A stretch of 32,599 bases of DNA. It comes from Acidobacteriota bacterium (lineage in GTDB: Bacteria; Acidobacteriota; UBA6911). The notes below the pieces were generated by a model that was not told the origin of the DNA, did not search any database, and worked only from the letters and a program-made list of their open reading frames with translations. Positions 1 through 7,724 of this stretch are shown piece after piece; positions within the stretch are counted from its first letter, which is position 1, and every line of letters begins with the position of its first letter. The translations under genes were made by a program, and so were the position numbers. The DNA lies in NCBI GenBank assembly GCA_016934555.1, contig JAFGSS010000163.1:1-32599 (forward strand). Direction: 5' to 3'.

Positions 1-2940
1 CCAGCTCCCCACGAAGCGGTGCGGAACGTCCTGGGAGGAAAGGCTGCGGGTGATCCTGGGGTCCACGATATCCAGGTTGTCCCTGGAGTTGTCGGCGTCC
101 GAGATCGACTTCGAGAAGGTATAGGCGAGCTGGAACGTGATCCCCCCGCCGTAGGTCTTCTGCAGCTGGGCTTCGAAGGCGTTGTAGTTGGAGTACCCGA
201 TCGAGGCGAACTCGTCCAGGCCCAGCAGGATGTCGGTGTTGACCCGCCGGGCGTTGGTGTTGGAGCTGCTGGTGGTCGGGGTGGGGATATCGAGCCCTTC
301 AGGCGCCGGGATGAAGGTGCCGTAGGCGTAGTTGATCTGCCGCTCGGCGTAGAGCTTCACCCCCCGGTTCCCCACGTAGCTCAGGCTCATGAGGTAGTTG
401 TCCCAGAGCTTGCGCTCGATCGTGAAGTTGTACTGGTAGGTGTAGGGAGTCCGGATCTTCGGGTCGATCGGCCGCGCGAGCTGCGTGAGCGGCGCGGAGA
501 CCTCGACCGGCCCGGTCATGTTGGCGAACGGGTTCGGCAGGGCCGGAAGATCGGGCTCCTCGACGTAGTAGCCGGAACCGTATTCCGGGTAGGGATCGGG
601 CGCGAACGGGTCGGCCAACGTCCCGCTCGACGGCTCGTAGTAGGCTTCCGACTTGCTGTAGCCGGTGGCTGTCAACTGCTGCAGAGCGGTGTCGCCGATG
701 ATGGCGCCGTAGTAAATGCCGAAGCCGGTCCGGATGACGGTCTTCTCATCCCCGAACAGGCGTCCCAGCAGACCTCCGCTCGCTTTCGGCGTGTAGGCCA
801 GGCCGAAGCGGGGGGCCCAGTTGTTCATGTCGCGGTTGACGCCGCTGCGCGGCACCGTCCCGCCCAGCACCGGGTCGGGGTCGCCGATGTACACGAGGCC
901 GTTCGGCGCCGTCCCCCCTTCCGGGAGGACGATGGGGGTGCCGTCCATCTGGGTCAGCTCTCCCGAAGCCAGCAGCTCCGAGGTCACCCCGGGCCTGTAG
1001 AAGGTCATCCGGTCGTACTTGTCGGTGATGGGGGAGCTGTACTCGTAGCGCAGGCCGAGGTTCATCGTCAGCCCGCGGGCCACCTTCCAGGTATCCTGGG
1101 CGAAGAACGAGACGATGTGCTGGCGGAAATCGCGCAGCCCGTTCGACCCGTACTGCTGCCACGCCGTGGAGGTGCCGATCATGAAGTCGGCAAGGTCGTC
1201 GCCGGTCGAGTTTCCGCCCCACTCGCTCGAGAAGGCCAGGATCCCCTGGTTGATGAACATGAAGAGCTGATCGCCCCGGTACTTGGTCCCGTCGAACCCG
1301 AATTTGAAGCGGTGGTTCCCCTTCGTCCAGCTGAGTCCCTCCTGGATCTGGAAGTTCTCGGTCACGCGGGTCTGGGGCCCCTGGATGGAGTTGCCCAGGA
1401 AGAGGTTTCTTTCATAGAGCCAGATGTACGGGGGACCGGCCAGAGACGGGTCGACCACGAAATCGGCCTCGAAACCGATGTCGGCCGGGGAATCAGTGTT
1501 CACTGGCGCCACCCCGGGCTGGTTGTTCCGGGCATAGGCCAGCAGGAGAGAGTTGGCCACGTTGGCGTTGAAAAAATGGGTGTCGCGCACGATGTAATTG
1601 GTCGTACGGCGCTTGTCCGCCGCCGGGAACCCGGGCACGTCGGCCCCGCCGAAGGCGAAGGGGGATTCCACGCTGGAATCATAGATGTTCGAGCTGAAGC
1701 TCAGCATGTTCTTGTTGGAGATCTGGTGATCGATCCGGAAGGTCACGTAGGTATTGTCCGTAATCTCATCGGCGCCCACGCTGGTGCTCCCGGTTTCGTC
1801 CCCGACGGGGAAAAAGTCCAGGTAGTACTGCGCGATGGGGGAAATGCGGTTGGATGGGATCACGTTCCCGGGAAAGGGCTCTCCCGTGGCCGGGTCGATC
1901 AGGTCGTAGCCCAGCCCGCTGAAATCGCCCTGCCGCTCCGCCTGGTTGGGGAGCCCGGTCACGACCCGCGTGTCGCCGATCAACTGGCGCCGCATCTCGT
2001 AATCGACGAAGAAGAAGGTGCGGTTATTCCCGTTGTAGATGCCGGGGAGCCAGACGGGGCCGCCGAAATTGCCCCCGATATCCTTGCGCTCGAACCTGCG
2101 GCGTTCCTCGTCGAAGTATCTCTTGGACGACAGGACCGTGGGACGCCAGAAGGCGCGAGCGTTCCCGTGGTACTCGTTGGTCCCGCTCTTGGTCACCACG
2201 TTGATGATGGAGCCGGAGTTGCGGCCGAACTCGGCCTCGAAGTTGGAGGAGAGGATGCGGAACTCCTGCAGGGCGTCGGGGCGCGGCTGGGCCCCGGTCG
2301 ATCCGCCCACGGCGATTTCGTTGTTGTTCGACCCGTCGAGCATGACGTTGTTTTCCACGCCCCGGCCGCCGTTGACGCTCATCCCCAGCCCCTGCCCGAA
2401 GGTGCTGAGGTTGGGGTTGTTCGCAGGAGCCACCCCGGGCTGGAGGTAAGCCAGGTCGAGCACGTTGCGGCCGTCGAGCGGCAACCCCTCGAGGCGGGTG
2501 TTTTCCACCGTCGTGCCCAGGGTGGCGCTTTCGGTCTCGATCAGGATCTGGGCGCCGCTGACGGTGATCACCTGCGACATGCCGGCGACACTGAGCTTGA
2601 TGGGGATCACCAGGGAGCGGTTGGGCTCGAGCTTCACGTTGCGCATCCGGGTCTCGGAAAACCCGGGAGCCACCGCGATGATCTCGTATACGGACGGCTC
2701 GACCTCGAGGAACCGATAGTCCCCGTTATCGTTCGAGATCACGGTCTGAACCGTCATGGCCTTGTCGCGGTCGATCAGCTGGATCGTCGCGTTCGGGACC
2801 ACGGCCTCCGTCTGGTCGTGCACCGAGCCTCCGATCGTCCCGCGGGTCCCCTGTGCGCACAATACCCCGAGCGACAGGACGGCGCACAGAAAGAGCGCCA
2901 CGCTGCTTCTAAGACATACGCGAACCATTCGATTGGTCAT
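1..2940 (-). CDS. TonB-dependent receptor, Oar-like (C-terminus beyond left edge)
   Basis: The frame is open from ATG 2940 to base 1 (980 codons) and runs off the left edge. The start has a good ribosome site (GGAGG just upstream) and begins a signal peptide, with probable cleavage near LCA-QG at residue 29. Residues ~30-115 form a carboxypeptidase-regulatory-like beta-sandwich (GSVHDQTEAVVPNATI). A TonB plug follows at ~120-260 with EFGRNSGSIINVVTKSG, then barrel strands rich in Tyr/Asn/Phe. This architecture is the Oar/CarboxypepD_reg-TonB family, which is abundant in Acidobacteriota and usually around 1100 aa, so roughly the last 100-200 residues are missing. It should sit in the outer membrane and import or bind a large ligand, but the substrate cannot be inferred. 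The opposite strand is also open for almost the whole length, which I treat as a codon-bias shadow. Confidence 0.9.
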   Translation of the reverse strand, partial: MTNRMVRVCLRSSVALFLCAVLSLGVLCAQGTRGTIGGSVHDQTEAVVPNATIQLIDRDKAMTVQTVISNDNGDYRFLEVEPSVYEIIAVAPGFSETRMRNVKLEPNRSLVIPIKLSVAGMSQVITVSGAQILIETESATLGTTVENTRLEGLPLDGRNVLDLAYLQPGVAPANNPNLSTFGQGLGMSVNGGRGVENNVMLDGSNNNEIAVGGSTGAQPRPDALQEFRILSSNFEAEFGRNSGSIINVVTKSGTNEYHGNARAFWRPTVLSSKRYFDEERRRFERKDIGGNFGGPVWLPGIYNGNNRTFFFVDYEMRRQLIGDTRVVTGLPNQAERQGDFSGLGYDLIDPATGEPFPGNVIPSNRISPIAQYYLDFFPVGDETGSTSVGADEITDNTYVTFRIDHQISNKNMLSFSSNIYDSSVESPFAFGGADVPGFPAADKRRTTNYIVRDTHFFNANVANSLLLAYARNNQPGVAPVNTDSPADIGFEADFVVDPSLAGPPYIWLYERNLFLGNSIQGPQTRVTENFQIQEGLSWTKGNHRFKFGFDGTKYRGDQLFMFINQGILAFSSEWGGNSTGDDLADFMIGTSTAWQQYGSNGLRDFRQHIVSFFAQDTWKVARGLTMNLGLRYEYSSPITDKYDRMTFYRPGVTSELLASGELTQMDGTPIVLPEGGTAPNGLVYIGDPDPVLGGTVPRSGVNRDMNNWAPRFGLAYTPKASGGLLGRLFGDEKTVIRTGFGIYYGAIIGDTALQQLTATGYSKSEAYYEPSSGTLADPFAPDPYPEYGSGYYVEEPDLPALPNPFANMTGPVEVSAPLTQLARPIDPKIRTPYTYQYNFTIERKLWDNYLMSLSYVGNRGVKLYAERQINYAYGTFIPAPEGLDIPTPTTSSSNTNARRVNTDILLGLDEFASIGYSNYNAFEAQLQKTYGGGITFQLAYTFSKSISDADNSRDNLDIVDPRITRSLSSQDVPHRFVGSW

Positions 2941-3031
2941 ACACACCCTCCTCGCAGTTCATCTGTGCGTACCGGCCGAACGCGGGGGTCCGGTCCGGGG
3001 TGATCCATCCTCAAAAACCCAGTTTGGCTGC

Positions 3032-3061
3032 ATTGTAATCCCGCTTTGGCACCCTTGGCAA
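3032..3061 (-). promoter_or_regulatory. Sigma70-type promoter for the TonB receptor
   Basis: On the minus strand, TTGCCA (3061-3056, 5/6 match to the -35 consensus) is followed by an 18-nt spacer and TACAAT (3037-3032, 5/6 match to the -10). Transcription would start near 3025 and give a leader of about 85 nt before the ATG at 2940. The -10 and -35 regions each overlap a copy of an 11-nt near-repeat, gcattgtaatc at 3030 and gcaatgtaatc at 3058. Confidence 0.6.
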
Positions 3062-3105
3062 TGTAATCGTGCGCCCGGGCCGGCCCACCCTGACTTATCG
3101 ACCGA

Positions 3106-3134
3106 TTGCGGCGGCGCCTTCTCGGATTTACAAT
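3106..3134 (+). promoter_or_regulatory. Sigma70-type promoter, apparently leaderless, for the DUF523/DUF1722 gene
   Basis: TTGCGG (3106-3111), a 17-nt spacer and TACAAT (3129-3134) stand directly before the gene. Only six bases separate the -10 hexamer from the ATG at 3141, so the predicted +1 is at or next to the A of the start codon. AGGGG lies just before the ATG and could be read as a very close ribosome site, but it would not be transcribed if +1 is at 3141. Confidence 0.5.
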
Positions 3135-3140
3135 AGGGGC

Positions 3141-4085
3141 ATGAAAATCAAAATCGGGATCAGTTCCTGCCTGCTGGGAAACCAGGTCCGCTACGACGGG
3201 GGGCACAAGCTGGACCGCTTCCTCACCGAAACGCTGGGCCAATACGTCGACTATATCCCCGTCTGCCCCGAGGTCGAGTGCGGCATGCCCGTGCCGCGGG
3301 AGTCGATGCGGCTCGAGGGGGAGATCGAAGCCCCGCGCCTCGTCACCCACCGCACCCGGGAAGACAAGACCGGGCAGATGCTGGCCTGGGCCGACCGGCG
3401 GGTGGCGGAGCTCGAAAAGGAGGAGCTGATGGGCTTCATCTTCAAGAGCGACTCCCCCAGCAGCGGGATGGAACGGGTCAAGGTCTATGACGACAAGGGG
3501 ATGTCGGTGCGCAAGGGGGTCGGGCTCTTCGCCCGCCGCTTCATGGAGCACTTCCCCCTCCTGCCGGTCGAGGAGGAGGGGAGGCTGCACGACCCGGGGC
3601 TGCGCGAGAATTTCATCGAGCGCCTCTTCGCCCTGGCCCGCTGGCGCGCCTTCGTCGGGTCGAAACCCGACCGGGGCGGGCTGGTGGAGTTTCACGCGCG
3701 GCACAAGCTGCTGATCCTGGCCCACAGCACGCGCCACTACCAGGAAATGGGGCGCCGGGTCGCGGGCGCGAAGGGGGTCCCTTTCCCGGAGCTCCTGGCC
3801 GACTACCAGCGGCTGCTGATGGAGGCGCTGAAACTGCGGGCCACCCCGAAAAAGAACACCAACGTGCTGATGCACATGGCCGGGTATTTCAAAAAGAGGC
3901 TGACGCCGGATGAAAAGGCGGAACTCGGGGAGATCCTCGACCTCTACCGCAGGGAGCAGATCCCGCTCGTGGTCCCGGTCACCCTGATCCGGCATTACGT
4001 GCGCAAATACGACGAGGCCTATCTCCGGGACCAGGTGTACCTGAACCCGCACCCGGCAGAACTGCGGCTGCGCAACCACGTGTAA
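3141..4085 (+). CDS. DUF523-DUF1722 (YbgA-like) protein
   Basis: This 314-aa protein joins an N-terminal DUF523 domain (residues ~5-150) to a C-terminal DUF1722 domain (~190-305), the arrangement of E. coli YbgA. DUF523 includes the thiouracil desulfurase TudS, which holds a 4Fe-4S cluster through three cysteines. Visible here are C10 in SSCLLG and C42/C47 in PVCPEVECG. The later motif, which I expect as SPSCG, reads SPSSG (S107-S108-G109), so the third candidate ligand is absent. DUF1722 carries the conserved THTNVLMH-like segment as KNTNVLMHMAGYF. The start at 3141 is favoured over an upstream in-frame codon at 3069 because homology begins at MKIKIGISSCLLG and a promoter lies between them. 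The cellular role is unknown; sulfur removal from modified nucleobases is possible only by analogy. Confidence 0.85.
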   Translation: MKIKIGISSCLLGNQVRYDGGHKLDRFLTETLGQYVDYIPVCPEVECGMPVPRESMRLEGEIEAPRLVTHRTREDKTGQMLAWADRRVAELEKEELMGFIFKSDSPSSGMERVKVYDDKGMSVRKGVGLFARRFMEHFPLLPVEEEGRLHDPGLRENFIERLFALARWRAFVGSKPDRGGLVEFHARHKLLILAHSTRHYQEMGRRVAGAKGVPFPELLADYQRLLMEALKLRATPKKNTNVLMHMAGYFKKRLTPDEKAELGEILDLYRREQIPLVVPVTLIRHYVRKYDEAYLRDQVYLNPHPAELRLRNHV

Positions 4086-4123
4086 GGGATTCCGGGGGCG
4101 GACGCGTGCCCGAAAGGGAACCG

Positions 4124-5398
4124 ATGTCGGAAAGAGCGGGGAGGATGAAGAGCCGGCGGTGGACCGTCCCCCTCGGCAATTCCTTCGGGATCGCCGCCCG
4201 CACGCTCTGGGCGCACAAGCTCCGGTCGGCGCTCACGATCTTCGGCATCGTCATCGGGATCGCCGCCGTCGTCCTGATCGGCGCGACCCTCGCGGTCATC
4301 CGCGACATCGCCGCCAGGAGCACGGCCCAGGCCATCGGCGCGGACGCCTACACCATTTCCCGCGTCGCCGCCTCCGGCCGGCTGAGCCGCAGGGAGCTGG
4401 CCGACAAGCTGCGGCGGAACCCGGAGCTCTACCGGCGCGAGGCCGAGGCGCTGGTGCGGCGGGCGAGGGAAGACGCCCGCGCGGCCCCGGGGCTGGGGGC
4501 CGTCGCCGACGTCAGGGCGGGCAACCGGACCTTCCTCTCCGCCTCCATCAACGGGTCCACCCCCGAAATCCAGTCGATCCGCAACATCGAACTCGGCTCG
4601 GGACGGTTCTTCACCGAGGCGGAAAGCCGGCGCTCGGCCCCCGTCATCGTCATCGGGCAGGACCTGGTCGACGAACTCTTCCCCACCCGCGACCCGATCG
4701 GCAGGAGCCTCCGGATCCGGGGGCGTGCGCTCGAGGTCATCGGAGTCCAGAAAAAGCAGGGGGCCAGTTTCGGCTCCTCCCTCGACCGGGTCGCCTACAT
4801 GCCGATCGGGGCCTTCGAGAAGATATGGGGGAGCCGGCGCTCGGTCACCGTCTACCTGCAGCCCCGCGACCCGGCCGCCCTCGAAGAGTCGCTCGAGCGG
4901 TCGCGCGTGGCCCTGCGCCTCATGCGGCGCCTGCGGCCGGGGGAGCCCGACGATTTCGACATCCTGGTTCCCGAGGCCGACCGCGACTTCCTCCTCCGCA
5001 TCATCGGCATCGTCGGGGTCGCCGTCATCCCCATCAGTTCGCTCGCGCTCCTGGTGGCCGGCATCGTCGTCATGAACATGATGCTGGTGAGCGTGACCGA
5101 GCGGACGCGCGAGATCGGGGTGCGCAAGTCCCTGGGGGCGCGCAACCGCGACATCTTCGCCGAGATCCTGTTCGAATCGGCCATCCTCACCGCCCTCGGC
5201 GGCGCCGCGGGGCTCGCCCTCGCCCTCGTCGGGGCGCTCGGGCTGGCGCGGGCGTTCGGCGAGAGCGTGAGCGTCTCCGGCGCCTACGCGGCGCTGGCGA
5301 TCGGGATCTCCGTCCTGATCGGGTGCGGCGCCGGTTTCTTCCCCGCCTGGATCGCGTCCCGGATGACGCCGGTGGAGGCGCTGCGCCATGAGAACTGA
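4124..5398 (+). CDS. MacB/FtsX-type ABC transporter permease (first of pair)
   Basis: This is a 424-aa inner-membrane protein. One N-terminal membrane helix lies at ~35-60 (LTIFGIVIGIAAVVLIGA), followed by a large periplasmic MacB_PCD domain. Three C-terminal helices form the FtsX domain, with the family signature TERTREIGVRKSLGARNRDI near residue 325. The fold belongs to mechanotransmission ABC systems such as MacB and LolCE, which act on lipoproteins, toxins or peptides from the periplasm. I chose ATG 4124 because AAGGGAA lies five bases upstream; GTG 4106 and ATG 4145 are in-frame alternatives. The stop overlaps the next permease by 11 nt, so the two are translationally coupled and probably form a heterodimer. 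No ATP-binding subunit gene is adjacent. Confidence 0.88.
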   Translation: MSERAGRMKSRRWTVPLGNSFGIAARTLWAHKLRSALTIFGIVIGIAAVVLIGATLAVIRDIAARSTAQAIGADAYTISRVAASGRLSRRELADKLRRNPELYRREAEALVRRAREDARAAPGLGAVADVRAGNRTFLSASINGSTPEIQSIRNIELGSGRFFTEAESRRSAPVIVIGQDLVDELFPTRDPIGRSLRIRGRALEVIGVQKKQGASFGSSLDRVAYMPIGAFEKIWGSRRSVTVYLQPRDPAALEESLERSRVALRLMRRLRPGEPDDFDILVPEADRDFLLRIIGIVGVAVIPISSLALLVAGIVVMNMMLVSVTERTREIGVRKSLGARNRDIFAEILFESAILTALGGAAGLALALVGALGLARAFGESVSVSGAYAALAIGISVLIGCGAGFFPAWIASRMTPVEALRHEN

Positions 5399-6659
5399 CC
5401 CGCGCCCCGCCCGGTTCAACCGCGAAAACCTCGACTTCGCTCTCGCGAACATCCTGGCGTTCAAATTCCGCTCCCTGCTGACCATCCTCGGCATCATCGT
5501 CGGGATCGTCACCGTGGTCCTGGTCGCATCGGTCCTGGTGGGGGTGCGGCGCAACATCGCGTTGCTGTTCCAGGAATTCGGCCCGGACAACATCTTCGCC
5601 TACCACCTCAACGGAGACCCTGGCAATCCCACCATCAAGCCGGAGGAGCTGACGCGCAAACCCCTCCGGACGGAGTTTGCGCGCCTGCTTCCGGAGGCCT
5701 GCCCCTCACTCGAGGACGCCGCGGCCCAGGTCCTGGTGCCGAACCTGGTCGGCGGCCGGGCCGTCACGGCGCGGTACCGCGGAATCGAAAACACCAATAT
5801 CCAGCTGCAGGGAGCCACCTGGAACTTCGCCCGGGTCACCAACGCGGAGCTGGAGTCGGGCCGCGCCTACACCCGGGAGGAGGAGAGGCGGCGCGCGAAG
5901 GTGTGCCTCCTGGGGGCCAACGTCGCCGTCTCCCTCTTCCCCGGCGGCGACGCCTTGGGGAAAAGCATCCGGGTCGATGGCGTCCTCTACACCGTGACCG
6001 GCGTGTTCCCGAAGCGCAAGGGGGGGTTTTTGGGGGAGAACCGTCAGGACAACGTGGTCATGGTCCCGCTCAAAATCGTGGAGATGCGCTACCCCGACCT
6101 CGAAACGGTGGTCCTCTACTGCCAGGCCCGGCCCGGGGCGCGCGCCGCCGCCTTCGACGAGGTGGAGGGGGAACTTCGCCGGCTGCGCGGACTGGGCGCC
6201 GACGAGGAATCGGACTTCACCCTCAGCACCGCCGATTCGATCATCGGGCAGATCGACCGGATCACGCTGCTGGTGCAGACCGGCACGCTGGCGATCTCCG
6301 GGCTGGGGCTCCTGGTCGGGGGGGTCGGGGTCATGAACATCATGCTGATGTCGGTCACCCAGCGGACGCGCGAAATCGGCGTGCGCAAGGCGGTGGGGGC
6401 CCGCCGCCGGGACATCGTCTGGCAGTTTCTGCTCGAGGCGGCGCTGCTTACCACCATCGGGGGGCTGCTGGGGGTCCTCATCGCCGGCCTCCTCGGCCTC
6501 GTCCTGTCCTGGTTCGTCCCCAACCTGCCGGCGGTCCCCCCCGCCTGGGCCGTGGGCTCGGGCCTGGGGGTCTCCACGGGCGTCGGCATCCTCTTCGGCC
6601 TGTGGCCTGCGGTGAAGGCCGCGCGCCTCGACCCCGTGGACGCGCTGCGATACGAGTGA
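5388..6659 (+). CDS. MacB/FtsX-type ABC transporter permease (second of pair)
   Basis: This 423-aa protein has the same architecture as the gene before it: helix 1 at ~27-50 (SLLTILGIIVGIVTVVLVAS), a periplasmic domain of ~220 residues, and three C-terminal helices with TQRTREIGVRKAVGARRRDI and the family ending PVDALRYE. Its ATG lies inside the upstream gene, 11 nt before that gene's stop. The two proteins are paralogues of equal size rather than the ~800-aa fused permeases also common in Acidobacteriota. Together they would make the membrane half of a transporter whose ATPase (LolD/MacB-like) must come from elsewhere. Nothing in the sequence identifies the substrate. Confidence 0.88.
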   Translation: MRTDPRPARFNRENLDFALANILAFKFRSLLTILGIIVGIVTVVLVASVLVGVRRNIALLFQEFGPDNIFAYHLNGDPGNPTIKPEELTRKPLRTEFARLLPEACPSLEDAAAQVLVPNLVGGRAVTARYRGIENTNIQLQGATWNFARVTNAELESGRAYTREEERRRAKVCLLGANVAVSLFPGGDALGKSIRVDGVLYTVTGVFPKRKGGFLGENRQDNVVMVPLKIVEMRYPDLETVVLYCQARPGARAAAFDEVEGELRRLRGLGADEESDFTLSTADSIIGQIDRITLLVQTGTLAISGLGLLVGGVGVMNIMLMSVTQRTREIGVRKAVGARRRDIVWQFLLEAALLTTIGGLLGVLIAGLLGLVLSWFVPNLPAVPPAWAVGSGLGVSTGVGILFGLWPAVKAARLDPVDALRYE

Positions 6660-6677
6660 CTTCTGCACCGGGGGGTG

Positions 6678-6686
6678 TGATATCCT
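6678..6686 (+). promoter_or_regulatory. Possible extended -10 promoter before the hydroxyacid dehydrogenase
   Basis: TGATATCCT fits an extended -10 (TGn plus TATCCT), with no convincing -35. It would give a leader of about 30 nt before ATG 6722. The gene could equally be read through from the permeases 62 nt upstream. Confidence 0.3.
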
Positions 6687-6721
6687 GCCCGCCCGCCGGC
6701 CGGGCAGAGGAAGGAGTCGCC

Positions 6722-7717
6722 ATGGACGTGGATGTTTTCGTCACCCAACCGATCCCGCAACCGGGCCTGGACCTGCTCGCGCGGGCGCACCCCGGCTTCC
6801 GCATCAACACCGAAGAGCGCGTCCTCGAGCACTCGGAACTGCTCGAGCGGGTCCGGGGGGCGGCGGGGATCCTGGCCCTCTTGACCGACCGGGTCGACGC
6901 CGAAGTGCTCGACGCGGCGGGTCCGCAGCTCCGGATCGTGGCCAACATGGCCGCGGGCTTTGACAACATCGACCTCCGGGAGGCGTCCGCGCGCGGCGTG
7001 ATGGTCACCAACACCCCCGGGGTCCTGACCGACGCCACGGCCGACCTGGCCTGGGCCCTCCTTTTCGCCGTGGCCCGCCGCGTCCCGGAAGCGGAGCGGT
7101 TTCTGCGCGCCGGGCGCTTCCGCTGCTGGGGCCCCCTCCTCTTCCTCGGCGCGGACGTCACCGGCCGCACCCTGGGGGTCGTCGGCGCCGGCCGGATCGG
7201 GAGCGCCGTGGCCCGCCGCGCGCGCGGCTTCGACATGAAGGTACTCTACTGCAACCGCTCCCCGCGCCCGGGGCTCGAGACCGGACTGGGCGTGCGCAAG
7301 GTCCCGCTGGAAGAGCTGCTGGGGGAGGCTGATTTCGTCTCGCTCCACCTCCCGCTGACGCCGGAAACCCGGCACCTCATCGACGCCCGCGCCCTGGCCC
7401 TGATGAAGCCGACGGCGTTTCTCGTCAACACCGGCCGCGGGCCGCTCGTGGACGAAGCGGCGCTCGTCGAGGCGCTCGCGGCGGGACGCCTCGCCGGGGC
7501 GGCGCTCGACGTCTTCGAACGGGAGCCGGAGGTGCACCCGGGCCTTCTCGCCCGGGACGACGTCGTCCTCACCCCCCACATCGGGAGCGCGACCACCTCC
7601 GCCCGCGCGCGGATGGCGGTGATGGCGGCCGGGAACCTCGTCGCCGGCCTCCGGGGGGAAAGGCCCCCCAACCTGCTCGGTGGGGAAACCTGGGAGAAGA
7701 AACGGCCACGGGAGTGA
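6722..7717 (+). CDS. D-2-hydroxyacid dehydrogenase (glyoxylate/hydroxypyruvate reductase type)
   Basis: This 331-aa cytoplasmic enzyme shows the full D-isomer 2-hydroxyacid dehydrogenase pattern. The Rossmann motif is GAGRIG at ~158-163. The catalytic triad is R239 (NTGRGPLVDE), E268 (EREPEV) and H286 (TPHIGSAT). It reduces small 2-oxoacids such as glyoxylate or hydroxypyruvate, or runs the reverse reaction. The second strand of the cofactor fold ends in YCNRSPRP rather than an Asp, which usually indicates NADPH over NADH; this is inference. The start has AGGAAGGAG at good spacing. Only seven bases separate its stop from the convergent stop of the next gene, leaving no room for a terminator between them. 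Confidence 0.9.
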   Translation: MDVDVFVTQPIPQPGLDLLARAHPGFRINTEERVLEHSELLERVRGAAGILALLTDRVDAEVLDAAGPQLRIVANMAAGFDNIDLREASARGVMVTNTPGVLTDATADLAWALLFAVARRVPEAERFLRAGRFRCWGPLLFLGADVTGRTLGVVGAGRIGSAVARRARGFDMKVLYCNRSPRPGLETGLGVRKVPLEELLGEADFVSLHLPLTPETRHLIDARALALMKPTAFLVNTGRGPLVDEAALVEALAAGRLAGAALDVFEREPEVHPGLLARDDVVLTPHIGSATTSARARMAVMAAGNLVAGLRGERPPNLLGGETWEKKRPRE

Positions 7718-7724
7718 GGGGGCT

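Noticed and set aside
19-3003. Very long open frame on the plus strand opposite the TonB receptor
   Set aside because: The minus strand encodes a recognisable receptor with signal peptide, plug and barrel. The plus-strand product is low-complexity (Gly/Val/Arg/Asp-rich) with no motif, as expected from strong G/C third-position bias.
3069-3140. Upstream in-frame start for the DUF523/DUF1722 gene
   Set aside because: Homology begins at residue 1 of the 3141 start, and the promoter hexamers fall inside the extra segment.
4106-4123. Upstream GTG start for the first permease
   Set aside because: ATG 4124 has a better-spaced ribosome site (AAGGGAA).
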